Source of the DNA: Rathayibacter tritici
Lineage (GTDB): Bacteria; Actinomycetota; Actinomycetes; Actinomycetales; Microbacteriaceae
Reading direction: 5' to 3'
Length of the DNA: 64,000 nucleotides
NCBI RefSeq assembly: GCF_002932875.1
Contig: NZ_PSWS01000053.1
Coordinates: 122,594 to 186,593, forward strand
Positions 8,272 through 17,463 of this stretch are shown here, piece by piece. Each line of letters begins with the position of its first letter. The stretch's first letter is position 1. The notes below the pieces were generated by a model. The model was not told the origin of the DNA. It saw only the letters and a list, made by a program, of their open reading frames with translations, and did not search any database. The position numbers and the translations under genes were made by a program.

Positions 8272-9354
8272 ATGCGCAGGGTCATCATCCTCGGCTCGAC
8301 CGGGTCCATCGGCACGCAGGCCCTCGACGTCATCGGCGCGAACCGCGAGCGGTTCGAGGTCGTCGGCCTCGCGGCCGGCTCCAACCGCTCCGTGGTCGCC
8401 GAGCAGGCGAGAGCGTTCGGTGTCGAGCACACGGCGTTCGGCGCCGAGGAGGCCGAGCAGTTGATCCGCACGGTCGACGCGGACGTGGTGCTCAACGGCA
8501 TCACCGGCTCGGTCGGCCTCGGGCCGACCCTTGCCGCGCTCGAGGAGGGGCGGACGCTCGCCCTCGCCAACAAGGAGTCGCTGATCGTCGGTGGCGAGCT
8601 GGTCACCTCCGTCGCGGCCCCCGGTCAGATCGTCCCCGTCGACTCCGAGCACTCCGCGATCGCTCAGGCGCTCCTCGCGGGCGAGCACCGCGAGGTGCGG
8701 CGGCTCGTGCTGACCGCGTCGGGCGGGCCGTTCCGAGGCCGCGACCGCGCCTCCCTCCGCGATGCCACCCCCGCTCAGGCACTCGCGCACCCGACCTGGG
8801 ACATGGGCCTGGTCGTCACCACCAACTCCTCGACCCTGGTCAACAAGGGCCTCGAGGTGATCGAGGCGCATCTACTCTTCGACGTGCCCTACGACCGGAT
8901 CGACGTCACTGTGCACCCGCAGTCGGTGATCCACTCGATGGTCGAGTACGTGGACGGCTCGACGATCGCCCAGGCGTCGCCGCCGGACATGCGCCTGCCG
9001 ATCTCGCTCGGCCTCGATTGGCCGCACCGCGTCGCCGGAGTCGGTGTGCCGCTGGACTGGACCCGCTCGCACAGCTGGACCTTCGAGCCGCTGGACGAGG
9101 AGGCGTTCCCCTCCGTGCGCCTCGCCAAGCGCGTCGGCGAGGCCGGCGCCTCCTACCCCGCCGTCTTCAACGCCGCGAACGAGCAGGCCGTGCAGGCTTT
9201 CCACGCCGGCCGGATCGGCTACCTCGACATCCTCGAGACGGTGGAGGCCGTGGTCGACGCGCACAGCGTCGACGGCGCGCTGACCCGGGAATCGCTGGCC
9301 GCAGCGGAGCAGTGGGCGCGCCGCACAGCGGACGAGCGGATCGCTCGGGGCTGA
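8272..9354 (+). CDS. dxr: 1-deoxy-D-xylulose 5-phosphate reductoisomerase
   Basis: A 360-residue MEP-pathway enzyme that converts 1-deoxy-D-xylulose 5-phosphate to 2-C-methyl-D-erythritol 4-phosphate with NADPH and a divalent metal. The NADPH loop is GSTGSIGTQALDVI near residue 8. ALANKESLIVGGEL, PVDSEHSAIAQAL with the metal-binding acidic residues, TASGGPFRG and LVNKGLEVIEAHLLF mark the catalytic domain, and FNAANEQAVQAF lies in the C-terminal part. The start follows a -10-like CAGGAT by 6 bases. ispG, a later step of the same pathway, lies at 11275, separated by a site-2 protease, a common order in this order of bacteria. An inverted repeat follows the stop. Confidence 0.95.
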   Translation: MRRVIILGSTGSIGTQALDVIGANRERFEVVGLAAGSNRSVVAEQARAFGVEHTAFGAEEAEQLIRTVDADVVLNGITGSVGLGPTLAALEEGRTLALANKESLIVGGELVTSVAAPGQIVPVDSEHSAIAQALLAGEHREVRRLVLTASGGPFRGRDRASLRDATPAQALAHPTWDMGLVVTTNSSTLVNKGLEVIEAHLLFDVPYDRIDVTVHPQSVIHSMVEYVDGSTIAQASPPDMRLPISLGLDWPHRVAGVGVPLDWTRSHSWTFEPLDEEAFPSVRLAKRVGEAGASYPAVFNAANEQAVQAFHAGRIGYLDILETVEAVVDAHSVDGALTRESLAAAEQWARRTADERIARG

Positions 9355-9365
9355 CGCGACGCCGT

Positions 9366-9427
9366 AACGTCAGCTGAGAGTGCTCCTCATCCACCATCGC
9401 GGCTGAGGTGCGCTCTCAGCTGACGTT
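9366..9427. repeat. 18-bp inverted repeat between dxr and the site-2 protease
   Basis: Arms at 9366-9383 and 9410-9427 match over 15 perfect bases (AACGTCAGCTGAGAG and its complement) plus two more beyond one T/G position, around a 26-base spacer. Each arm carries the self-palindrome TCAGCTGA. It could be a dxr terminator, although it lacks a T run, or two operator half-sites for a dimeric regulator upstream of the protease gene. Confidence 0.75.
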
Positions 9428-9504
9428 GTGCGTTCGACCCGCGGGTACACACGGCTCAGTGCATCCGTGCAGGCGCACCCCAGCGCGGGCGACCGGCTCC
9501 GGCC

Positions 9505-9510
9505 TACAGT
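9505..9510 (+). promoter_or_regulatory. -10 element of the site-2 protease gene (leaderless layout)
   Basis: TACAGT ends 6 bases before the GTG at 9517. It lies about 80 bases downstream of the inverted repeat at 9366-9427. Confidence 0.45.
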
Positions 9511-9516
9511 GAGTCG

Positions 9517-10893
9517 GTGGAATCCGTGCTGCTCTTCGTCCTCGGCGTCGTCATCATCGCCGTCGGCGTCGCCCTCTCGATCGCGCTGCACGAGGTCGGG
9601 CATCTGCTCCCGGCCAAGCTGTTCGGCGTCAAGGTCACTCAGTACATGATCGGCTTCGGTCCGACGCTCTTCTCCCGGCGCCGCGACGAGACCGAGTACG
9701 GCGTCAAGGCGATCCCGCTCGGCGGCTACATCGCGATGATCGGGATGTACCCGCCGAAGCATCCGGGGGATCCCGTCACGGAGTCACCGGTCGGCATGTT
9801 CCAGGGCATCGGGTACGAATCGTCGGACAAGCGCGCGTCGAAGCGGCCGTCCATGATCGACGAAGCCCGTGCAGCGAGCGCCGAGACGATCGGCGAGGGC
9901 GAGGACCACCGTGCCTTCTACCGCCTCCCCGTGTGGAAACGCGTGATCGTGATGGCAGGCGGGCCCTTCATGAATCTCGTGATCGCCTCGGTCCTCTTCA
10001 CCGTCCTGCTCTGCGGCATCGGCATCCCGCAGAGCACCAGCACCCTCGCCGCGGTGTCGCAGTGCGTGGTCCCGGAGTCGCAGCGCGCAACCGCGACCTG
10101 CACCGCCGACGACCCGCTCGCCCCCGGAGCTGCCGCGGGACTCCTGCCCGGTGACACGATCACGGCGATCGACGGCACTCCGGTGAGCACCTGGAACGAT
10201 CTGACTCCGATCATTCAGCGTTCGGCAGGAGTACCGCTGAGCGTCTCGGTCGTCCGCGACGGCAGCTCGCTGACCCTCACCATCACCCCCGCCGAGAACG
10301 AGGTGGCGGTCACCGACCCGAACGGCGCGGCCGTCACCGACAGCTCCGGCGCACTTCGGACGCAGACGGTCGGCTTCATCGGCATCTCGCCCACCTCGGG
10401 ACTCGCTCAGCAGCCGGTCACGGCGGTGCCCGAGACGGTCTGGTCGAACATCACGAGCGTCGCCCACGTCATCCTGAATCTGCCGCAGCGCCTCATCGAC
10501 GTCGCTCAGGCGGCGTTCGGCTCGGAGGCGCGCGACGCCAACGGCCCGATCAGCGTCGTTGGAGTGGGCCGCATCGCAGGCGAGATCGCCGCCTCCGATC
10601 AGCTGCCGATCGTCTCGAAGGTGCAGACCATGGTCGGCGTCCTCGCTTCCCTCAACGTCGCCCTGCTCGTGTTCAACCTGGTGCCCCTCCTGCCGATGGA
10701 CGGCGGACATATCGCGGGTGCCCTCTGGGAGGGCCTGCGCCGCCGGATCGCCAAGCTCTTCGGACGCCGCGACCCCGGCCCCGTCGACATCGCGCGCCTC
10801 CTTCCGCTGACGTACGTCGTCGTGCTCGTGCTCGGAGGGATGAGCGTCCTTCTGATGTATGCCGACATCGTGAAACCGATCACGCTGTTCTGA
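9517..10893 (+). CDS. M50 site-2 metalloprotease, RseP type
   Basis: A 458-residue membrane zinc protease. The active-site HEVGH (residues 25-29) lies in the first membrane segment, and the third zinc ligand region is NLVPLLPMDGGHIAGAL near residue 390. The family norm here is LDGG, so the methionine is a small change. A PDZ domain occupies roughly residues 195-285 (APGAAAGLLPGDTITAIDGTPV). A membrane segment follows GGPFMNLVIASVLF. Such enzymes cut membrane-bound anti-sigma factors, signal peptides or cell-division proteins inside the membrane. The GTG at 9517 follows TACAGT by 6 bases. The gene sits between two MEP-pathway genes as in many actinobacteria, but no regulatory partner is encoded nearby. 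Confidence 0.9.
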   Translation: MESVLLFVLGVVIIAVGVALSIALHEVGHLLPAKLFGVKVTQYMIGFGPTLFSRRRDETEYGVKAIPLGGYIAMIGMYPPKHPGDPVTESPVGMFQGIGYESSDKRASKRPSMIDEARAASAETIGEGEDHRAFYRLPVWKRVIVMAGGPFMNLVIASVLFTVLLCGIGIPQSTSTLAAVSQCVVPESQRATATCTADDPLAPGAAAGLLPGDTITAIDGTPVSTWNDLTPIIQRSAGVPLSVSVVRDGSSLTLTITPAENEVAVTDPNGAAVTDSSGALRTQTVGFIGISPTSGLAQQPVTAVPETVWSNITSVAHVILNLPQRLIDVAQAAFGSEARDANGPISVVGVGRIAGEIAASDQLPIVSKVQTMVGVLASLNVALLVFNLVPLLPMDGGHIAGALWEGLRRRIAKLFGRRDPGPVDIARLLPLTYVVVLVLGGMSVLLMYADIVKPITLF

Positions 10894-11013
10894 CCTGCCA
10901 CGCCGATCCTTCGCCGGAAGCGATTCGTCCTGTCACCCTGGGGGGACTCCAGCCGGTTTCGCTCGCTTCACGGGGTCGCTCCCTGCTCGGGCGTGATGGG
11001 CTGGGGTGGCGAG

Positions 11014-11157
11014 GTGCGATGTGCAGGGGATTCGGCTTCCCGGATTCCAGCGACGCGACTGGGAGCGCTCTCAGCCGTCGGGGTCCTGCAGATCGGACGG
11101 GGTCCTGCAGATCGAACGGGGTCCTGCACATCGAACGTTCTCCTGCAGATCCGTTCG
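11014..11157. repeat. 19-bp iteron element, copy A (one module)
   Basis: A left unit (GCGATGTGCAGGGGAT, within 11014-11030) is followed by a palindromic core GAGCGCTC at 11063-11070, extended by CTG on one side and CAG on the other. Four right units then repeat with a period of 19 bases: 11081-11099, 11100-11118, 11119-11137, and a diverged unit at 11138-11157. The consensus right unit is GGGTCCTGCAGATCGAACG. Its reverse complement matches the left units at 50915-50990. The element lies just upstream of the ispG promoter. Confidence 0.85.
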
Positions 11158-11261
11158 CCCGAGCGAGGCGCGACGGGACTCGATCGCCCCTCGGTCTCCC
11201 CTCCGGGTCGGGTGCCGCCTGGGAAGACGCGGCGAGCGGACGGGGGGTCCCGCGGCGCGCG

Positions 11262-11267
11262 TACGAT
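11262..11267 (+). promoter_or_regulatory. -10 element of ispG (leaderless layout)
   Basis: TACGAT ends 7 bases before the GTG at 11275, which supports that GTG over the ATG at 11266 that overlaps the element itself. Confidence 0.5.
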
Positions 11268-11274
11268 GGGGCGC

Positions 11275-12435
11275 GTGCCAGCAGTGAATCTGGGTCTTCC
11301 CAAGGTCCCCATGACCCTCGCCCCCCGCCGCAAGTCCCGCCAGATCAAGGTCGGGAAGGTGCTCGTGGGCGGTGACGCGCAGGTCAGCGTCCAGTCGATG
11401 TGCACCACTCCGACCACGAACATCAACGCGACCCTTCAGCAGATCGCCGAGCTGACCGCCTCCGGCTGCGACATCGTCCGAGTGGCCGTCCCCAGCCGCG
11501 ACGACGCGGAGGCGCTGCCGATCATTGCGAAGAAGAGCCAGATCCCGGTCATCGCCGACATCCACTTCCAGCCGAACTACGTGTACGCCGCCATCGACGC
11601 CGGCTGCGCCGCGGTCCGGGTGAACCCCGGCAACATCCGCAAGTTCGACGACCAGGTCGGGAAGATCGCTGCCGCCGCAAAGGCCGCGGGCGTCTCGATC
11701 CGCATCGGCGTCAACGCCGGCTCGCTCGAGCCGAGCATCCTGCAGAAGTACGGTAAGCCCACCCCCGAGGCCCTCGTCGAGAGTGCCGTGTGGGAGGCGA
11801 GCCTGTTCGAGGAGCACGACTTCCACGACTTCAAGATCTCGGTCAAGCACAACGACCCGGTCGTTATGGTGAAGGCCTACCGCCAGCTCGCCGAGCGCGG
11901 CGACTGGCCGTTGCACCTCGGCGTCACCGAGGCGGGCCCGGAGTTCCAGGGCACTATCAAGTCGGCCACCGCCTTCGGCATCCTGCTCGGCGAGGGCATC
12001 GGCGACACCATCCGCGTGTCCCTCTCGGCCCCGCCGGCGCAGGAGGTCAAAGTCGGACTGCAGATCCTGCAGTCCCTGAACCTCCGCGAGCGCAAGCTCG
12101 AGATCGTCTCCTGCCCGAGTTGCGGCCGCGCGCAGGTCGACGTGTACACCCTCGCCAATGACGTCACCGCCGGCCTCGAGGGCATGAGCGTCCCGCTGCG
12201 CGTCGCCGTCATGGGCTGCGTCGTCAATGGTCCGGGTGAGGCGCGCGAGGCCGACCTGGGCGTCGCCTCCGGCAACGGCAAGGGCCAGATCTTCGTCAAG
12301 GGCGAGGTCATCAAGACCGTGCCCGAGGCCGAGATCGTGCAGACCCTGATCGAGGAGGCCAACCGCCTGGCCGCCGAGATGCCCGCGGACGATACGTCGA
12401 CCGGAGCCCCGGTCGTCTCCGTCGGCGCGAACTAA
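11275..12435 (+). CDS. ispG: 4-hydroxy-3-methylbut-2-en-1-yl diphosphate synthase (flavodoxin/ferredoxin)
   Basis: A 386-residue GcpE/IspG protein that reductively opens methylerythritol cyclodiphosphate to HMBPP in the MEP pathway. The TIM-barrel half begins with [22 protein letters not shown] and contains [29 protein letters not shown] and [11 protein letters not shown]. The 4Fe-4S ligands are Cys in SCPSCGRAQ and in [14 protein letters not shown]. The GTG at 11275 was chosen because TACGAT precedes it by 7 bases. An ATG three codons upstream would lie inside that element. With dxr at 8272 it supplies isoprenoid precursors. Confidence 0.95.
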   Translation: MPAVNLGLPKVPMTLAPRRKSRQIKVGKVLVGGDAQVSVQSMCTTPTTNINATLQQIAELTASGCDIVRVAVPSRDDAEALPIIAKKSQIPVIADIHFQPNYVYAAIDAGCAAVRVNPGNIRKFDDQVGKIAAAAKAAGVSIRIGVNAGSLEPSILQKYGKPTPEALVESAVWEASLFEEHDFHDFKISVKHNDPVVMVKAYRQLAERGDWPLHLGVTEAGPEFQGTIKSATAFGILLGEGIGDTIRVSLSAPPAQEVKVGLQILQSLNLRERKLEIVSCPSCGRAQVDVYTLANDVTAGLEGMSVPLRVAVMGCVVNGPGEAREADLGVASGNGKGQIFVKGEVIKTVPEAEIVQTLIEEANRLAAEMPADDTSTGAPVVSVGAN

Positions 12436-12456
12436 GTCGGCGCGGGGCGGATCGAC

Positions 12457-12939
12457 GTGGTCCGTCCCGCTCTGCGTCTCGCTCTCGGCGTCGTCGCCGT
12501 GGCGCTCCTCGCCTCCGGAGTCGCCGCGCTCCGCAGCGGTCCGTCGTCCGAGGCCGGGGAGTGCATCGACAGCCGGACTCCGCAGGATCCGTTCGGCTGC
12601 GACCGCTGGGTGCTGACCGCGGCCGAAGGGGAGACCCCGTACACGGCCTGGGTCGAGGACGCCCGCGTTCGCCTCCGCTCCGAGCGCATCGGCGGGGCGC
12701 CCACCCTGGTCGTCGGTACTGGCTGCCTGGTGGTCAGCGCGACGTACCGGATCGACGGCGGCGTGCTGGTTCCGGGCGGCGAGGTAACCGGATCGGACGC
12801 CTGCTCCGACGCGCCGAGCCCCGAGGCGATCCGACTCCGAGCGCTCCTCTCGGGTCCGATGGCGATCGGAGGGACTCCCGACGACGTCCTGCTGGACGGC
12901 ACGGGCGGCGCCGTCGTCTTCTCGCGCATCCCGGGCTGA
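12457..12939 (+). CDS. Small exported or membrane-anchored protein, function unknown
   Basis: A 160-residue protein starting with GTG at 12457, 22 bases after ispG. The N-terminus has a basic start and a hydrophobic segment ([20 protein letters not shown]) that could be a signal peptide or anchor. The rest is soluble and contains two cysteine pairs ([25 protein letters not shown] and SDACSDAPS), suggesting disulfides outside the membrane. Short stretches such as [10 protein letters not shown] and [10 protein letters not shown] recall META/HslJ-type domains, but the match is too weak to name. Position between ispG and proS suggests it may be carried in the ispG transcript. Confidence 0.7.
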   Translation: MVRPALRLALGVVAVALLASGVAALRSGPSSEAGECIDSRTPQDPFGCDRWVLTAAEGETPYTAWVEDARVRLRSERIGGAPTLVVGTGCLVVSATYRIDGGVLVPGGEVTGSDACSDAPSPEAIRLRALLSGPMAIGGTPDDVLLDGTGGAVVFSRIPG

Positions 12940-12978
12940 GGCGCTCCGGCGCATCGCGAGCCGCGGGAGTGCAGCGGA

Positions 12979-12984
12979 TAGGAT
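12979..12984 (+). promoter_or_regulatory. -10 element of proS (leaderless layout)
   Basis: TAGGAT ends 8 bases before the GTG at 12993. Confidence 0.45.
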
Positions 12985-12992
12985 CGTCCCTC

Positions 12993-14759
12993 GTGGTCAC
13001 CCGTCTCTCGCATCTGTTCGTCCGCACGCTCCGGGAGGACCCCGCCGACGCCGAGGTCGCGGGCCACCGCCTCCTTGTCCGCGCGGGCTACATCCGCCGC
13101 CAGGCGCCCGGCGTCTTCGCCTGGCTGCCGCTGGGCCTGCGGGTGAAGCGTCGCATCGAGCGGATCATCCACGAGGAGATGGAGGCGGCCGGCGCCCAGG
13201 AGGTGCACTTCCCTGCTCTGCTGCCCCGCGAGCCCTACGAGCTCTCGGGACGCTGGACGGAGTACGGCGACGGCGTGTTCCGGCTGAAGGACCGCAAGGA
13301 CGCCGACTACATGCTGGCCCCGACGCACGAGGAGTTCTTCACGCTGCTCGTCAAGGACCTCTACTCCTCCTACAAGGACCTGCCCTTGTCGATCTACCAG
13401 ATTCAGGACAAGTACCGTGACGAGGCGCGTCCGCGCGCTGGCCTCCTGCGCGGCCGCGAGTTCACGATGAAGGACGCCTACTCCTTCGACTACACCGACG
13501 CCGGGCTCGATGCGAGCTACCAGCGCCAGCGCGACGCCTACGAGCGGATCTTCGCGCGCCTAGGGCTGGAGTACGTGATCGTTCAGGCCGACGCCGGCGC
13601 GATGGGCGGCTCGCGCAGCGAGGAGTTCCTGCACCCCACCCCCGTCGGCGAGGACACCTTCGTCCGCTCGGCCGGTGGCTACGCCGCGAACGTCGAGGCG
13701 TACCGAACCCCCGTCCCTGCGGCGCTGCCCGTCGAGGGTCAGCCGGAGGCGCGCGTCTTCGACTCACCCGACACCCCGACCATCCAGACTCTGGTCGACC
13801 TGGCGAACTCGACCCAGCCCCGCCCCGACGGCCGCGCCTGGACCGCGGCGGACACGCTCAAGAACGTGGTCTTGGCGCTCACCGCGCTCGATGGCACCCG
13901 CGAGCTCGTGATCGTCGGCCTGCCCGGCGACCGCGACGTCGACCTCAAGCGGGCCGAGGTGGCCTTCGCGCCGGCCGAGGTCGAGGCCGCGACGGCCGAG
14001 GACTTCGCGAAGCACCCCGGATTAGTCAAGGGCTACATCGGCCCGTGGTCGTCGGAGGGCGCGGTTCTGGGCGAGGAGTCCACGACTGGCGTGCGCTTCC
14101 TGCTCGACCCGCGGGTGGTCGACGGCACCGCCTGGATCACCGGGGCCAACGTGTCCGGGCAGCACGTGCTCGACCTGGTCGCGGGTCGCGACTTCCACGG
14201 CGACGGCACCATCGAGGTCGCGGATGTGCGCACCGGCGACGAGGCGCCCGACGGCTCCGGCCCGATCGAGACCGCCCGGGGCATGGAGATCGGCCACGTC
14301 TTCCAGCTCGGCCGCAAGTACGCCGACGTCCTGGGCCTGAAGGTGCTCGATGAGAACGGCAAGCTCATCACCGTCACGATGGGCTCCTACGGGATCGGCG
14401 TGACCCGTATCCTCGCGATCATCGCCGAGGCCACGCACGACGACCGCGGCCTGCTCTGGCCCGCGAACGTCGCCCCCTTCGACGTGCACGTGATCGCGAC
14501 TGGCAAGGACGCGGCGGCACTGCAGCTCGCGGAGTCGGTCGGCGCCTCGCTGGAGGCGGCCGGCCGCGACGTGCTGATCGATGACCGACCGAAGGTCTCG
14601 CCGGGCGTCAAGTTCGGCGACGCCGAGCTGATCGGTGTGCCCGTGATCGTCATCGCCGGGCGGAGTGCAGCCGACGGGATCGTCGAGCTCTGGGACCGCC
14701 GGTCCGGCGAGCGCGAGCAGCTCCCCGTCGCCGAGGCTCTCGTCCGACTGGGCGCCTGA
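12993..14759 (+). CDS. proS: Prolyl-tRNA synthetase, bacterial type with editing insertion
   Basis: A 588-residue class II synthetase that charges tRNA-Pro. The N-terminal catalytic part shows [20 protein letters not shown] and [19 protein letters not shown]. Motif 2 spans [20 protein letters not shown]. The long insertion at about residues 225-385, with [15 protein letters not shown], is the YbaK-like domain that hydrolyses Ala-tRNA-Pro. Motif 3 is [12 protein letters not shown]. The anticodon-binding domain ends the protein. The GTG at 12993 has TAGGAT 8 bases upstream and gives the expected family start. Size is normal for the bacterial-type enzyme. Confidence 0.96.
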   Translation: MVTRLSHLFVRTLREDPADAEVAGHRLLVRAGYIRRQAPGVFAWLPLGLRVKRRIERIIHEEMEAAGAQEVHFPALLPREPYELSGRWTEYGDGVFRLKDRKDADYMLAPTHEEFFTLLVKDLYSSYKDLPLSIYQIQDKYRDEARPRAGLLRGREFTMKDAYSFDYTDAGLDASYQRQRDAYERIFARLGLEYVIVQADAGAMGGSRSEEFLHPTPVGEDTFVRSAGGYAANVEAYRTPVPAALPVEGQPEARVFDSPDTPTIQTLVDLANSTQPRPDGRAWTAADTLKNVVLALTALDGTRELVIVGLPGDRDVDLKRAEVAFAPAEVEAATAEDFAKHPGLVKGYIGPWSSEGAVLGEESTTGVRFLLDPRVVDGTAWITGANVSGQHVLDLVAGRDFHGDGTIEVADVRTGDEAPDGSGPIETARGMEIGHVFQLGRKYADVLGLKVLDENGKLITVTMGSYGIGVTRILAIIAEATHDDRGLLWPANVAPFDVHVIATGKDAAALQLAESVGASLEAAGRDVLIDDRPKVSPGVKFGDAELIGVPVIVIAGRSAADGIVELWDRRSGEREQLPVAEALVRLGA

Positions 14760-14844
14760 CACCCCTGCGAGAGCCCTCGCCGCCGTCCTCCCGGGCGCGC
14801 GGCGAGAGCTTTCGTGCCCGTCCCACTCCGCCCGACGCAGCGAG

Positions 14845-15834
14845 ATGATCGCGCTGGCCACCACGGTGATGAAACCGGCGCCCCGGCAGGACCCGAACAT
14901 CCGAGTCAGCTCCACCACTGCTCTCGCCGCCGCAGCATCTGCTGCACAGCCGCCTACCCCGGACGAAGTGGCTGCTCTCGCGTCTGCATCCCCCGACGCG
15001 CTGGCCAACACAGCCACGCCCACTCCGTCTCCGCGGGGGTCAAAACAGAAGAGCGTTGTCAGCAACGCGCCTCTGCTTGCGTTCGGAACGGACAGCACCG
15101 CGCCTGTCACGGTCAGCGCACCGTTCGCCGACACCGCCACCGCAGCCCCGACACAACAGGCGGGCGTGACTGTCTACGACAACCGCAACAGCACGTCCAC
15201 GGTCGCCGTCACGCACACCGACGGCTCCGTTGCTGTCAACACCGTCATAGGGAGCAGTTCCGCCCCTCACGCCCACAGTGACAACCTCGATCTTCCTGTC
15301 GGATCGAGCTTGCACGCCAATGACAGCGGCACAGTCAGCGTGCTCGACGCGGTCGGGTTCTGGAGCGGAGGCGTGAAGGCCGCTTGGGCCCGCGACGCGA
15401 ACGGAACGAGTATTCCTACCCATTACGACATCGCTGGCACGACACTCACTCAGATCGTCGACCTCTCTCAACCCGGTATCGCCTTCCCTCTGGTCGCGGA
15501 CTCGTGGTTCGGTCAAGACCTCATCGATCACGTCACGTGGGTACAGGGCGACCCGCAGCGGGGACCCACCGCGCAGGTCTACCCCACGGACTACGGACGC
15601 GACCAGCTCGCCGTAGGCCCCGACGCCAACGAGGCCGCCTGGGGAGAAGCCCTGGAGAAGGGCGACCGGTCTTGACTCGATCACAACAACCTCCACGACC
15701 AGTTCAGCTGTCACTTCCTCGGCCGCACCTCCATCGCAGGCAAGGAGAGCTGGAACCTCGACAGCAACCGACCCGACGTCGGACTCGCTGCCACGATCGC
15801 CGCCTCCTGCACTCCACAAGGTGGAGAAGGCTAG
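14845..15834 (+). pseudogene. Broken DUF2599-family exported protein
   Basis: The frame runs through two-thirds of a secreted-protein-like sequence, stops at TGA 15673-15675, and then continues in the same frame with LDHNNLHDQFSCHFL and GKESWNLDSNRPDVG to TAG 15832-15834. That tail carries the DUF2599 signature (DQF.CH ... WNL...RP), and the part before the stop (FPLVADSWFGQDLIDHVTW) is what usually precedes the domain. An in-frame TGA therefore splits one gene, probably by a single substitution of a TGG or CGA codon. The N-terminus has no proper signal peptide although the family is exported, so it may be truncated too. Composition is less GC-rich than the flanking genes. A sequencing error at the TGA cannot be ruled out. 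Confidence 0.6.
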
Positions 15835-16079
15835 CTCAACGGGCAGGAACGGTCGGTTCCTGATCGTTGTGTTCTCTCGGACGCCGCACCGGGCGCGTCC
15901 TGTCGGATCTTTCACGACGCCCTCTGCCACTCCTCCCGTTCCTCCCACCGCTTCCGGGTGTGCGGGTGGACCGTGCGGCCGCGTCGGGTACCCTGGATCG
16001 CTGATCCGGGTGTGAGCCCGGGGCGAACGTCCGCGGTCACCACCGCTGGATCCAAGTGAATAGAGAGAAAGGCCCGCCC

Positions 16080-17081
16080 GTGGACATCGACTTGAGCGTT
16101 CTGCGACTGATGGAGCGCGAGCGCGAGATCCCGTTCGAGGAACTCGTGCAGATCATCGAGCAGGCGATCCTGACCGCCTACCTCAAGCACATCGGCCAGG
16201 CCGACGACGCCGACAAGGCCACCGCCGTCGCCGCCCGTGTGCACCTGGACCGTAAGACCGGCCACGTCTCGGTCTTCGTGCCCGAGTACGACGACGAGGG
16301 CGCCGTCGTGGGCGAGGCCGAGGACTCGCCGCGCGACTTCGGCCGCATCGCCGCCTTCGCCGCCAAGCAGGTCATCAATCAGCGCCTGCGCGACATCGCC
16401 GATGAGCACGTGCTCGGCGAGTTCAAGGGCCGCGAGGGCGATATCGTCGCCGGAGTCATTCAGCAGGGCCCGAACCCGCGGATGATCCACGTCGACCTCG
16501 GCTCGATCGAGGCGATCCTCTCGCCGGAGGAGCAGGTGCCCGGCGAGGACTACAGCCACGGGCGCCGGATCCGCGTCTACGTCACGAGCGTTGGCCGCGG
16601 GCCCAAGGGCCCCTCGGTCCACGTGTCCCGCACCCACCCGTCGCTCGTGCGCAAGCTGTTCGCGCTCGAGGTCCCCGAGATCGCATCCGGCGTGGTCGAA
16701 ATCGTCTCGCTCGCCCGCGAAGCCGGTCATCGGACCAAGATCGCCGTTCGCGCGACCGAGCCCGGTGTGAACGCCAAGGGCGCCTGCATCGGCGAGCTCG
16801 GCCAGCGCGTGCGCGCGGTGACCGCTGAACTCAATAACGAGAAGATCGACATCGTCGACTACTCCTCCGACCTGCCGACCTTCGTCGCCAGCGCTCTCTC
16901 ACCGGCCAAGGTGACCAGCGCGTTCGTGATCGATCAGAGCCTCAAGGCCGTCCGGGCGCTCGTCCCCGACTATCAGCTCTCGCTCGCCATCGGCAAAGAG
17001 GGCCAGAACGCCCGGCTCGCCGCCAAGCTCACCGGCGCGAAGATCGACATCCAGCCCGATTCGGTGATGGACGGGGAGTGA
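16080..17081 (+). CDS. nusA: Transcription termination/antitermination factor NusA
   Basis: A 333-residue NusA of the short actinobacterial type, without the acidic C-terminal repeats of proteobacteria. The N-terminal RNA-polymerase-binding domain starts DLSVLRLMEREREIPFEEL. An S1 domain lies around residues 110-185 (REGDIVAGVIQQGPNPRMIHVDLG) and two KH domains follow (SRTHPSLVRKLFALEVPEIASG; RDLAIGKEGQNARLAAKLTG-like region written here as LSLAIGKEGQNARLAAKL). AGAGAGAAAGG lies just before the GTG at 16080, which fixes the start. The upstream neighbour is normally rimP; here it is a broken DUF2599 gene. ylxR and infB follow. Confidence 0.95.
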   Translation: MDIDLSVLRLMEREREIPFEELVQIIEQAILTAYLKHIGQADDADKATAVAARVHLDRKTGHVSVFVPEYDDEGAVVGEAEDSPRDFGRIAAFAAKQVINQRLRDIADEHVLGEFKGREGDIVAGVIQQGPNPRMIHVDLGSIEAILSPEEQVPGEDYSHGRRIRVYVTSVGRGPKGPSVHVSRTHPSLVRKLFALEVPEIASGVVEIVSLAREAGHRTKIAVRATEPGVNAKGACIGELGQRVRAVTAELNNEKIDIVDYSSDLPTFVASALSPAKVTSAFVIDQSLKAVRALVPDYQLSLAIGKEGQNARLAAKLTGAKIDIQPDSVMDGE

Positions 17082-17132
17082 TCCGCGCGCATCGGCTCGA
17101 CGGGGGAGCGGTCTCGGAGGGGAGGGAGTAGG

Positions 17133-17456
17133 GTGGAACCCGTCAGAACGTGCGTCGGCTGCCGTTTGCGCGCTCCCCGGGCCTCTCTTCTGAGGCTGGT
17201 CCTCCACTCGAACGTCCTCGCGGTAGATCCGCGTGCCGTTCGTCCCGGACGGGGAGCGTGGCTCCACAACGCGGTCGACTGCTACGAACTCGCGGTCAAG
17301 CGCCGCGCGTTCGGCAGGGCGTTTCGGACGCGCGAGAGCGTGGACGCGAGCGAACTGGAGCAGTACCTCGCACGATCCGACCGGCTCGGTCCCTCATCCG
17401 GAGGGCCCGGAGCAGCGCACGATCACACCATAGAGAACAGGCAGAACGGCCCGTGA
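17133..17456 (+). CDS. ylxR: YlxR family RNA-binding protein (DUF448)
   Basis: A 107-residue basic protein with the family signatures RTCVGCR at the N-terminus and VRPGRGAWLH in the middle, followed by the CYELAVKRRAFGRAFR helix. YlxR proteins sit between nusA and infB in most Gram-positive bacteria. They have been linked to RNA or nucleoid binding and to regulation of transcription. The GTG at 17133 places the first residue directly before the motif. The C-terminal 25 residues are low in complexity and poorly conserved. It is likely co-transcribed with nusA and infB. Confidence 0.9.
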   Translation: MEPVRTCVGCRLRAPRASLLRLVLHSNVLAVDPRAVRPGRGAWLHNAVDCYELAVKRRAFGRAFRTRESVDASELEQYLARSDRLGPSSGGPGAAHDHTIENRQNGP

Positions 17457-17463
17457 ACTGATC

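Larger units (their letters stand above)
10894..11274. other. Intergenic region before ispG, 381 bases
   Basis: No credible gene. The first 120 bases hold nothing I recognise. From 11014 to 11157 there is a copy of the 19-bp iteron element described at 50915-51296: one left unit, a GAGCGCTC core and four right units. From 11158 to the ispG promoter at 11262 the sequence is GC-rich without clear structure. Confidence 0.6.

Noticed and set aside
11071-12954. A 627-codon minus-strand frame opposite ispG
   Set aside because: Shadow of ispG with biased composition; ispG has all family motifs.
15040-15948. A 302-codon minus-strand frame over the DUF2599 pseudogene
   Set aside because: The plus strand carries recognisable DUF2599 sequence; the minus frame has no family character and no ribosome site.
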